NCBI GenBank assembly: GCA_021827805.1 | Contig: JAKAUG010000341.1 | Span: 1-6,078 of the forward strand | From: Bacillota bacterium | Lineage (GTDB): Bacteria > Bacillota > Sulfobacillia > RBS10-35 > JAJYVN01 | DNA: 6,078 nt | Direction of reading: 5' to 3' | Shown here: piece by piece, positions 1 to 6,026 of the stretch | Numbering within the stretch: position 1 is the first letter of the stretch | Layout: the number at the start of each line of letters is the position of its first letter | The notes under the pieces: generated by a model | Database searches by the model: none | What the model was told of the DNA's origin: nothing | Seen by the model: the letters and a program-made list of their open reading frames with translations, nothing else | Made by a program: the position numbers and the translations under genes

Positions 1-209
1 ACTACCGCGATAAACCACCCTCCCAGCCATGGGCCACCGATCATGATGATGACGTTCGACCGCACGATCCGCCGCAGCACCTCGACCCCCCGACCCCTCA
101 CGGAGAGCGTCTCCGCAGCCCAGCGATTGCCCTCGGCAGCATTGACGGCCCGCACCAGAGCGTCCCTGAAGCCGGGGTACCCATAGACCAGGATCACGCG
201 CTGTGCCAC
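1..209 (-). CDS. Probable glycosyltransferase, N-terminal fragment (runs off left edge)
   Basis: An open frame on the minus strand begins at GTG (209-207) and stays open to the window edge, giving the first 69 residues. It starts with a hydrophobic beta-strand and turn (residues 4-13, RVILVYGYPG), then an amphipathic helix (FRDALVRAV). After a basic stretch comes a second strand, NVIIMIGGP (52-60). This layout resembles the Rossmann-like N-terminal half of GT4-type glycosyltransferases, where an 'xxDVIHxxGGP'-like strand follows a basic helix; that match is from memory. The start is supported by GGAG (219-222) nine bases upstream and by its position one base after the flippase stop (TGA, 211-213), suggesting translational coupling. 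It probably adds a sugar to a lipid-linked intermediate in the cytoplasm. No catalytic region is visible, so another Rossmann-fold enzyme is possible. Confidence 0.55.
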   Translation of the reverse strand, partial: MAQRVILVYGYPGFRDALVRAVNAAEGNRWAAETLSVRGRGVEVLRRIVRSNVIIMIGGPWLGGWFIAV

Positions 210-210
210 G

Positions 211-1452
211 TCAGGCCGCTCCAGTCCGGATACCGTAGGTCATCGAAGCCGCGGCCACGCATTGGGCCACGAGCATGGCCGTGGCAGCACCCACCAAGTG
301 CAGGCGTGGAATCAGAATCCACGCGCACGCCAGCATGGCTGTCATTTGCAGCCCCCCAGCGAAGGTGACCCTGCTTGCCTTGCCCGCGTGATTGAAGTAA
401 TACGCCATCAGCAGCGAGGTGATCCCTTGCGCAATGACCTGCAGAATCAGCACTCTCGCGACGGGAATGGCGGGAAGGAACTGTATCCCGTACAGAAGGC
501 GGATCACCGGGCCCATGAGAGCCGCGGCAGCGATCCCCGCCAGGGCCATGGCCCCCGCGAAATACGCAATGCTCCCCTTCAGCAATTGTATCGCCTGAGG
601 CCGGGGGGCGCTTCCCAGCCGACCATACAGGGCGTTCTGCACAGCACCAGTGATCACCGTCAAGAAGCCTGCGCCGGCCACTGCGATCGAGTAGATGCCC
701 ACCTCCCTCATGGGGAGGAAGGTCGCGATGAGCCAGTAATCCAGCCTCGTGTTCAATGCCCCCACGACATTGCTGGAACTGGCCCACAAGCCCTCCTTGG
801 CCATTTCGAGGATCGTACGAAGGGTGATGCCCTTCCAGAAGAACGGCGCACTCGACCAGAACCGGGGCATGAGGACGGCGAAACCTATCGCCTGCCCCGC
901 GAGGACGGCATCCAATGCGCCGGCTACGCCCCAGTGCCCCCACACCACGAGCATCAACGTCACGATCGCGGTGGTCGTTGCCGTTGTGGCGGACTGCGCG
1001 ATCAGGTCGTTCGCGCGCCCGGCGCCCAGAGATGTTGCGGACCAACAGACGTTGAATAACGCCAACAGGACGGAGAGACTGTAGATCAGACCGGGGGCGG
1101 GTATGCGCGCCGCCAGCAAATAGGCCAGCAGTCCAAGCGATCCGGTCGAGCCCAGGATCGCTGCCAGGAAGGTGGCATCTGCCAACCCGGAGCGCGACTT
1201 GTCTTGCATGGAGGCGCGCCGGGCCACCGGGATCGACAGGCCGCCAAAAAGTGATGTGATCACGGTACCCGCCTGGATAATCAGGGCGTATTGACCGCGG
1301 CCATCTGGGCCCAGCGCCCGCGCGGTCATGGCCGATGTCGCCACGCCGGCAAGGAGCAGGTACACCCGCCCGGCCAACAGCTTGAACACATCACCCATCA
1401 TGCTGCCTGGTAGCAGGTGCCTCCGTTGGAGCGGGCCAACAAGCCATTTCAC
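211..1452 (-). CDS. Polysaccharide (lipid-linked repeat-unit) flippase, Wzx/MOP type
   Basis: This 413-residue integral membrane protein has about 12 hydrophobic segments, the usual size for Wzx/RfbX-like members of the MOP exporter superfamily. These move undecaprenyl-linked oligosaccharide across the cytoplasmic membrane. Family-like signatures are a first membrane segment ending in ARALGPDGRGQYAL (44-57), LNTRLDYWLIA (233-243) followed by VGIYSIAVA (251-259), LYGIQFLPA (320-328), and a late VGAATAMLVAQ segment (387-397). The start is uncertain. GTG at 1452-1450 has an SD-like GGTGAG (1461-1466) eight bases upstream but adds a 17-residue tail. The tandem ATG codons at 1401-1396 (M18/M19) give the more typical N-terminus, but their nearest GGAGG (1420-1424) is 18 bases away. 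The stop lies one base before the glycosyltransferase start, indicating an operon. Family is confident; the transported glycan is unknown. Confidence 0.9.
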   Translation of the reverse strand: MKWLVGPLQRRHLLPGSMMGDVFKLLAGRVYLLLAGVATSAMTARALGPDGRGQYALIIQAGTVITSLFGGLSIPVARRASMQDKSRSGLADATFLAAILGSTGSLGLLAYLLAARIPAPGLIYSLSVLLALFNVCWSATSLGAGRANDLIAQSATTATTTAIVTLMLVVWGHWGVAGALDAVLAGQAIGFAVLMPRFWSSAPFFWKGITLRTILEMAKEGLWASSSNVVGALNTRLDYWLIATFLPMREVGIYSIAVAGAGFLTVITGAVQNALYGRLGSAPRPQAIQLLKGSIAYFAGAMALAGIAAAALMGPVIRLLYGIQFLPAIPVARVLILQVIAQGITSLLMAYYFNHAGKASRVTFAGGLQMTAMLACAWILIPRLHLVGAATAMLVAQCVAAASMTYGIRTGAA

Positions 1453-1460
1453 GCGGCAAT

Positions 1461-1466
1461 CTCACC
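1461..1466 (-). promoter_or_regulatory. SD-like site favouring the GTG start of the flippase
   Basis: The minus strand reads GGTGAG eight bases before the GTG at 1452. It is a moderate match to an anti-Shine-Dalgarno partner and the only reason to prefer this start over ATG at 1401. The evidence is not decisive because the 17-residue extension looks non-conserved. Confidence 0.35.
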
Positions 1467-1649
1467 CGCAACCAAACAGGCAGCGAGGGCGTCCCCTGTG
1501 ATCCACGGCGCGCGGAAGTGCGAGCGTTCACAAGGCGAGGCACCAACAGCCCCTGCGCCGCACGCCTGCCGCCGGGGTGTCCGAGGTGGCGCCCCGCCAA
1601 CGTCTTCCGGGCTCCGTTCAACACGCCCGCGCCCATCGCGAGTCCGTGT

Positions 1650-1690
1650 GGGGAAGGGATGGGCGGCCTCGCTGGTGGGTGGGTGTTGGG
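1650..1690 (+). other. Clustered G-tracts, possible G-quadruplex sequence
   Basis: The plus strand carries G-runs of three or more at 1650-1653, 1656-1658, 1661-1663, 1677-1679, 1681-1683 and 1688-1690, with GG at 1665-1666 and 1674-1675. Each half has three runs with loops of 1-4 bases. A three-tetrad fold would need a 13-base loop joining the halves; two-tetrad folds are possible in each half. Formation is inference only. Confidence 0.35.
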
Positions 1691-1698
1691 TCGCCCGA

Positions 1699-1714
1699 TT
1701 GACGGTCTGGTCAA
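1699..1714. promoter_or_regulatory. Inverted repeat TTGAC-N6-GTCAA, possible operator
   Basis: A perfect 5-base inverted repeat, TTGAC (1699-1703) and GTCAA (1710-1714), is separated by six bases and stands out for its lower GC within the spacer. TTGAC also resembles a -35 element on either strand, but I see no matching -10 hexamer 16-18 bases away. A transcription-factor site is possible and unproven. Confidence 0.25.
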
Positions 1715-1743
1715 CCAATGCCCGACCGCGGGACGCACGGCGC

Positions 1744-1848
1744 TCCGCCGCCCTTTGAGGTGCGGAACGGCGGTGGTAGCGGGCCAGCCCAACCCCATGC
1801 CTTCGGAACACGTCCACCGCCCTTTGGACCGCGTGAACGGGCGCAGGT
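1744..1848 (+). repeat. Pair of diverged direct repeats of about 34 bases
   Basis: Copy 1 (1744-1777) and copy 2 (1813-1848) share TCCRCCGCCCTTTG (13 of 14 bases identical), then GCG, AACGG and a terminal GGT. Overall about 27 of 34 aligned positions match, with two single-base insertions in copy 2. The exact 10-base core CCGCCCTTTG lies at 1748-1757 and 1817-1826. Both copies can fold with the CCCTT part of the core in the loop: TCCGC/GCGGA (1744-1748/1762-1766) and GTCCA/TGGAC (1812-1816/1825-1829). The sequence between the copies is unrelated, so this is not a simple tandem duplication. Confidence 0.5.
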
Positions 1849-1946
1849 GCTTTTCGCGCGCGGACCCGACGCCTCCGCGCGGTGGCGCGAGCCTTCCCTG
1901 TCGATCCATACACCGTCAGCAAACAGTCCTCCTGCTGTGGTCACTG

Positions 1947-2134
1947 GAGGCGCTTGGGAGCGCGCCTCGCGGTTGGCCGCGAGCCGCGGGCGATGCGAGT
2001 CTGCGCGCCACCGTGGGCAGCAGGCCTCCGCGGCCCATGGTGGGCGGCGGCAGGGGACGCTCCATCGCATGGAGGGGAGGCCCTGGTGGGGTCGGCCCAC
2101 CGTGCCCGCCACTCCCCGCCCAGCGCTGACGCTG
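1947..2134 (+). other. Cluster of short perfect hairpins, possible structured RNA or DNA element
   Basis: Six perfect short-loop inverted repeats follow one another: GAGGCGC/GCGCCTC (1947-1953/1962-1968), CTCGCGG/CCGCGAG with a TTGG loop (1966-1972/1977-1983), GCCCA/TGGGC (2033-2037/2041-2045), CTCCAT/ATGGAG with a 3-base loop (2060-2065/2069-2074), GGTGGG/CCCACC (2085-2090/2096-2101) and CAGCG/CGCTG (2121-2125/2130-2134). None is followed by a T-tract, so they are not ordinary intrinsic terminators. GC-rich DNA makes such stems by chance; the density is somewhat above my rough expectation. The strand is arbitrary because the inverted repeats fold on either. Confidence 0.35.
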
Positions 2135-2443
2135 TCTCATGGACATCTCTGTCGTTGCCAAGGTGACCCAATCGCCCGGCCGCCTCCAGCGCGAGCCGCG
2201 TGCGGCAGAACCGTGGGCATGTGGTCGGCGCCAGGCGAAGTCAGGATCACCACGTGGTGGGCACTTCGGATGATCAGGTTCTGGCCCGCCCGCCCCTTGG
2301 CCGATCACCATGCGCCAGCATGAGGCAGATCCGCGTGGCAGACAAAAAATGTGGCGAACCAGCGCTCTGGCCATCTCTCCCTGGCGGAAAGGAAGGGCGA
2401 CGTGCAGAATGTGGCCTTGGGTACCGTCTGTCCACGGAACCGC

Positions 2444-2451
2444 GGAGGGAG
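2444..2451 (+). promoter_or_regulatory. Strong Shine-Dalgarno that sets the TTG start of the ligase-like gene
   Basis: GGAGGGAG is followed by eight bases and then TTG at 2460-2462. This is near-ideal spacing and the best ribosome-binding site in the window. The in-frame ATG at 2310 has no purine-rich site before it, and the 50 residues it would add look like untranslated spacer. Confidence 0.8.
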
Positions 2452-2459
2452 CCAGGGGA

Positions 2460-4853
2460 TTGTCCAAGCGCAAGCGACATAGGCACTCGCCGGACTCTGG
2501 AGGGGGACGGGCAACCACCAGGCGCGCTCCGAGGGGCCATCCACCCTGGGGCGCCGCCGTATCCGTCGCCGTTGCTCTGCTGATCGGGGTGACACCCCTC
2601 TTCCGCGGTCTGTATTTCCCCACCCAACAACTCTGGGCGGTGATCGCGGCGGCGGTCGTCCTAGGTGCCGTGTGGCTCACCCGCCCCCCCTCCTTGCGCC
2701 GGCTGATACGGGGGCCGCTGGACTGGGCGGCGTGGGCCGTGCCCGCGGCGTACCTGATCAGCACCTTCGTCGCGGTCCAGCCCGATGGGGCGATCCAATC
2801 GCTGTTGGCGCACCTGCTCTACACCCTGGTGTTCCTCGCTGCGGCTGAGATGGCCCTGGATTCCCCGCGGTCGCGCCAGATCATCTGGCATGGGATCCTC
2901 CTGGGGGCTCTGCTGGTCGCGATGACGGGACTTGGCGGGGCGGTCGGTCTCGGGCAGCGGCTGTCGTGGTTTCCCGCGGGCCAGAACCGGCTGTACACGG
3001 CGATCCAGTACCCAGACGCCGCCGCCGCATATCTGGCGGCGGGTTGCTTTGTCGCACTGTCCCTCCTTCTGACGGCACGCAATCGTTGGATCAGGGTTGG
3101 CTACCGGCTGGCCGCCGCCGTGTGCCTGTTCACCTTCGTGGCCGCGGCCTCACGGGGTGGTACCCTGGCGCTGCTTCCTGCCCTCGCGGTGTTCATCCTG
3201 GTGCTGGGTCCCGGTCGGCGCACCGAGGGCGTGGGCGCTCTTCTCCTCACGCTGCTTGCGGTTGTGCCCGCCGCCATCCCCTACCTCAAGCATCTTCAGC
3301 ATGGCGGACATCTTGGGCGCCCTGGCCTGCTGCCGGTCCTTGAGGCCGTGCTGCTGCTGGTGGTGATGTCGTGTGTGCTGGAGTGGGTGTGGAGCCGCAT
3401 TGAGGCCCGCGTACGCCCGGTCGTGCTGGGGGGCGTGGCGCTCCTGACAGCCATCGGCGGCGGGGTGGGCCTCGTGTACGAACTGCGCCACCATACGACG
3501 GGTGCCCTGGGGCGTTTGCTGCACCTGAACATCCTCAAGTCGTACAACGCCTGGTCAAGGCTCCTGTGGTGGCGGGACGCCCTGAAGATGATCGCCGCCC
3601 GCCCGCTGTTGGGTTGGGGCGGCAACGGCTGGACCGCGGCCTATCAGGCCTTTCAGAGCTACGCCTACTCCACCACGCAGGTGCACAACGGGTGGTTGCA
3701 GACCTGGGTCAGCACAGGCGCCGTTGGCTTCTTCATTTGGCTCGCCTTCTGGGCCCTCCTGGTCGTGGCGGCGCGGACAGCGTACCGGCGCCTGGCTCCC
3801 CAGGATCGCCCCCGTGTGGCGGGACTCGCGGCGGGTCTCACGGTGCTTGGCGTCCATGCCTTTGTCGACTTCACCCTGTCCCTGGGCGGTATCAGTATTG
3901 GTCTGTGGGCGATGGCCGGCCTGCTCCGCAGCGAGGCCCTGCCCCCGGTCGTGGCGGAGGTGCCGCGGGCAGCGCGCCGGCATCCGGTGCGCGCACCGCT
4001 TTGGCCCGCGGTCGGTCTCTTCGGGGTCCTCGCTGGTGCCATCGTGGTCAGCGCTCTCCGCCTGGTGGCCATCGGGGACCTCACCAGTGCGTCGGCCCTG
4101 GCCCAGACCGGACGCCTGACCCAGGCCTTGGCACGTCTGGATGGGGCGGTGGGGGCCGACCCGTGGCTCGCCAACGCTTGGGAGGTCCGAGGGCAGGTCC
4201 TGGCCGCCGAGGCGCAGAGGATGAACTCCACGTCGACCGGTGCGCGGCAGGCGTGGGCCCAGGCCGGCAGTTCGTATGCCCGCGCGGTGTCTCTTGAACC
4301 GTACAGTGGTCTGTGGCGCCACGCATACGCCCAGTATCTGCAAGAGATCGGTCAGAACTCCGCCGCCGTGGCGCAACTGCGCGCGGGGGTCCAGGACAGC
4401 CGCTTCGACTCCGGTGCCTACCAGGCCCTGGCGGTGGCACTCCTGCGTCAGGCCGCGTCCGACATCCGGTCCGGCCAGAACGCGGGGGCCAAGACGGCGC
4501 TCAGCGCCGTCAGCAGCCTGGCGATGCAGTGGGCGCAGCTGAGCAAAGAGATTCCGGCGATCGCGGCCGCGGAGAGCCAGGTGGCACCGACCAATCCCGG
4601 CATCCAACTTGCGAGGGGCGAGGCGGCCGCGATCGAGGGCCGCTGGACGACGGCCGAGGCACGCCTTGGGCCTCTGACCACTCAGGCCGGGCAGCTCGGA
4701 GGCGAGGCCAACCTGTGGCTTGGCCTGGTCGACGCGCGCCTCAGCCAGCCGAACACGGCCGTGCTTGCCGCCGCCAAGGCGGGGCTTGGCCTCGCCACGT
4801 ACAACCAGGAGTATGCGACGGCGATGGGCTTGCTCGGCAAGCTTTCAGGTTGA
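2460..4853 (+). CDS. O-antigen ligase/polymerase family membrane protein (Wzy_C) with C-terminal TPR-like domain
   Basis: This 797-residue protein (from TTG) has a short basic cytoplasmic tail, then about 12 or more membrane segments over residues 31-535. Family landmarks are YPDAAAAYL (184-192), SRGGTLAL (231-238), RPLLGWGGNGW (381-391), VHNGWLQTWVSTGAVG (408-423) and HAFVDF (466-471). The 'Pl.GwG' and 'HN...G..G' pair marks the Wzy_C domain of WaaL/Wzy/PglL-like enzymes, which polymerise or transfer undecaprenyl-linked glycans on the outer membrane face. After a last membrane segment (about 514-535), roughly 255 residues form alanine-rich helical pairs like tetratricopeptide repeats (for example 545-575, 602-645 and 715-795), predicted to be extracytoplasmic. 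It could be a polymerase, a ligase or a protein O-glycosyltransferase; sequence alone does not decide. The divergent flippase supports repeat-unit assembly. An upstream in-frame ATG at 2310 is possible but lacks an SD. Its last nine bases overlap the convergent aminotransferase. Confidence 0.88.
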   Translation: MSKRKRHRHSPDSGGGRATTRRAPRGHPPWGAAVSVAVALLIGVTPLFRGLYFPTQQLWAVIAAAVVLGAVWLTRPPSLRRLIRGPLDWAAWAVPAAYLISTFVAVQPDGAIQSLLAHLLYTLVFLAAAEMALDSPRSRQIIWHGILLGALLVAMTGLGGAVGLGQRLSWFPAGQNRLYTAIQYPDAAAAYLAAGCFVALSLLLTARNRWIRVGYRLAAAVCLFTFVAAASRGGTLALLPALAVFILVLGPGRRTEGVGALLLTLLAVVPAAIPYLKHLQHGGHLGRPGLLPVLEAVLLLVVMSCVLEWVWSRIEARVRPVVLGGVALLTAIGGGVGLVYELRHHTTGALGRLLHLNILKSYNAWSRLLWWRDALKMIAARPLLGWGGNGWTAAYQAFQSYAYSTTQVHNGWLQTWVSTGAVGFFIWLAFWALLVVAARTAYRRLAPQDRPRVAGLAAGLTVLGVHAFVDFTLSLGGISIGLWAMAGLLRSEALPPVVAEVPRAARRHPVRAPLWPAVGLFGVLAGAIVVSALRLVAIGDLTSASALAQTGRLTQALARLDGAVGADPWLANAWEVRGQVLAAEAQRMNSTSTGARQAWAQAGSSYARAVSLEPYSGLWRHAYAQYLQEIGQNSAAVAQLRAGVQDSRFDSGAYQALAVALLRQAASDIRSGQNAGAKTALSAVSSLAMQWAQLSKEIPAIAAAESQVAPTNPGIQLARGEAAAIEGRWTTAEARLGPLTTQAGQLGGEANLWLGLVDARLSQPNTAVLAAAKAGLGLATYNQEYATAMGLLGKLSG

Positions 4854-5978
4854 GGGCCGGGGGGCGGGTCCCGGGACGTCGGCGGTGCCGCCGCGGCCCC
4901 GGTCGAAGGCATGACAGGCCCCGGCGATCCGCTCCATGTCCTGGGCGTCATAGCGTCCGTCGCAGGGCAGCGTCAGCAGGGTGGCCCCGAGGAGCCGCTC
5001 CTCCCGCGTGAGCCGGCGGGCGGTCCCCACGGCCAGGGCCCAGTGCAGCGTGCTCTCCACGCCCTGCCGCAGCAGGTGCCGGGCCAGGGCGGTGCGGTCG
5101 GAATGCCGCACCACCAGGCCCAGCGGACACACCCCCGGCGGTAGCAAGGGGAAGACCGGCCGGCACGCGCCGCCGGCCAGGGCGGAGTGCAGGGTGTGCC
5201 AGTTGGAACGGCAGCGCCGACGCCAGCTCTGGGCCCGTTCGGCCGGCGCCCGGCCCAGCTCGGCCAGGCGGTCGAGGAGGGGCTGCGCGGCCCCGCCCGT
5301 GCCTGGGCCGCGATCAAGCAGGTCTTCGATCTGGCCCAGGCGGCGGTGGCGAGAGGCTCCCGGCGGCAGGCCGAGGGTGTCGAGGCGCTCGAGCAGAAAG
5401 CGGTCCGGCGGCTCGACCGCCCGCGGCGGCACCTGCTGGTCCCAACGCAGCCACACCCCTCCTGACGGCAGGGGGAGGACCTTGCGCAGGCTGGCGGCCG
5501 CGGCCCGCGTGCAGGTTGGCCCCAGCGTCCGGGCGTCCGGGGTGTTGGCCAGGGTGTGGGAGGCATCCTCCACGAGGGCCACGCCGGTGGTGCGCACGAT
5601 GTCCCTGGCCGCCTCGCCGTCGACCAGCCAGCCGGCTGGGTGCACCAGCAGGGCGCTCCGGGCCCCGGTCTCCCGCACGCGCTCGCGCAGGTGCTCCCAC
5701 CTGGGCATCAGCGTCGCATCCAGGGCATAGACCTCGGGGGTGAGGCCCGCGGCCCGCACGGCCTGCCGCACGGCGGGACAGACGAGGCCCGGCACGAGCA
5801 CCGTGCCCCGCGGGGCTGTGACGGCCTCCAGGGCATCCCTGAGCGCCTGACGCCCAGAGGAGACCGGCGCGGGGACCCCAGTTCCAGGCGCGAGCAGCCC
5901 GTCCCACGCCAGGAGTCCCTCGTCCCGTCCCGGAGCCAGGTGCCAGTCGCCCCCGATCCAGTTGGCGTGCCCAGGCAC
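4845..5978 (-). CDS. DegT/DnrJ/EryC1/StrS-type PLP-dependent aminotransferase
   Basis: This 377-residue protein has the length and order of a fold-type I sugar aminotransferase. SGRQALRDAL (41-50) corresponds to the phosphate/substrate-binding start of the PLP domain. VLVPGLVCPAVRQAVRAAG (60-78) is the typical 'VLVPaxxCp' strand-helix. LVEDASHTL (135-143) contains the Asp expected to contact the PLP ring nitrogen (D138). SLRKVLPLPSGG (163-174) carries the likely Schiff-base lysine, K166. The C-terminal small domain ends near LPCDGRYDAQDMERIA (337-352). Such enzymes transaminate keto-sugar nucleotides to amino sugars in the cytoplasm, which fits a glycan locus; the substrate is unknown. The GTG start has GGGAAGG (5991-5997) 12 bases upstream, rather far, and no ATG occurs before residue 91. 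The SLRK...PSGG loop is shorter than the classical S-x5-K-x4-GEGG loop, so a family branch with another substrate is possible. Confidence 0.85.
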   Translation of the reverse strand: MPGHANWIGGDWHLAPGRDEGLLAWDGLLAPGTGVPAPVSSGRQALRDALEAVTAPRGTVLVPGLVCPAVRQAVRAAGLTPEVYALDATLMPRWEHLRERVRETGARSALLVHPAGWLVDGEAARDIVRTTGVALVEDASHTLANTPDARTLGPTCTRAAAASLRKVLPLPSGGVWLRWDQQVPPRAVEPPDRFLLERLDTLGLPPGASRHRRLGQIEDLLDRGPGTGGAAQPLLDRLAELGRAPAERAQSWRRRCRSNWHTLHSALAGGACRPVFPLLPPGVCPLGLVVRHSDRTALARHLLRQGVESTLHWALAVGTARRLTREERLLGATLLTLPCDGRYDAQDMERIAGACHAFDRGRGGTADVPGPAPRPST

Positions 5979-6020
5979 CGTGCGTTCCGTCCTTCCCTGC
6001 CGGTAGGCTCTTTGCCGTCC

Positions 6021-6026
6021 ACTATA
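6021..6026 (-). promoter_or_regulatory. Possible -10 element of the aminotransferase gene
   Basis: The minus strand reads TATAGT, which would start transcription some 35 bases before the GTG at 5978. No good -35 hexamer lies 16-19 bases upstream; the bases there are CCACCC or GACCAC. Direct copies of GGCGCC (6035-6040 and 6052-6057) flank the -35 position. This is a weak call. Confidence 0.25.

Larger units (their letters stand above)
1453..2459. other. About 1-kb divergent spacer without a convincing gene
   Basis: Several stop-free frames cross this stretch on both strands, as expected at about 70% GC, but their translations are rich in Arg, Pro and Gly and resemble no family I know. For the longest frame that stays wholly inside the spacer on the minus strand (1922-1449) a rough hand count gives about 76, 69 and 68% GC at codon positions 1, 2 and 3. 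The flanking genes instead show high third-position and low second-position GC. I found no tRNA-like T-loop, no rRNA, no CRISPR array and no clear transposase remnant. The region must contain the promoters of the flippase operon and the ligase-like gene, yet no strong -35/-10 pair is visible. It does hold G-tracts, a diverged direct-repeat pair and many short hairpins, listed separately. Confidence 0.6.

Noticed and set aside
211..1059. Plus-strand and alternative minus-strand frames within the flippase gene
   Set aside because: They are shadows of the flippase: their products are low-complexity, whereas the 211-1452 frame gives a coherent multi-spanning membrane protein.
1857..1881. Inverted repeat CGCGCGG/CCGCGCG with an 11-base loop next to TTTT
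   Set aside because: The T-run lies upstream of the stem on the plus strand and reads as A on the minus strand, so it is not a terminator. The stem alone is expected in GC-rich DNA.
1489..2060. 10-base inverted repeat GCGTCCCCTG (1489-1498) and CAGGGGACGC (2051-2060), considered as ends of a small mobile element
   Set aside because: A 10-base match within 1 kb of GC-rich sequence is expected by chance, and there is no target-site duplication or transposase.
1518..2129. Long plus-strand open frame in the spacer (203 codons)
   Set aside because: Its translation is Pro/Arg/Gly-rich with no recognisable domain or periodic codon use, and it crosses the hairpin cluster. Stop-free runs of this size are common at this GC content.
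2344..2368. Possible minus-strand terminator: T6 run (2349-2344) after a small TGG-TTCG-CCA hairpin
   Set aside because: The stem is only three base pairs, and no minus-strand gene ends upstream of it, so an intrinsic terminator is not supported.
1916..2764. Minus-strand open frame of 282 codons
   Set aside because: About 300 bases of it are antisense to the start of the ligase-like gene. The protein has no family features and no convincing ribosome-binding site was found.
4880..4896. GC-rich hairpin CGGCG/CGCCG just after the ligase-like stop, as a terminator
   Set aside because: It has no T-tract and lies inside the C-terminal coding part of the aminotransferase.
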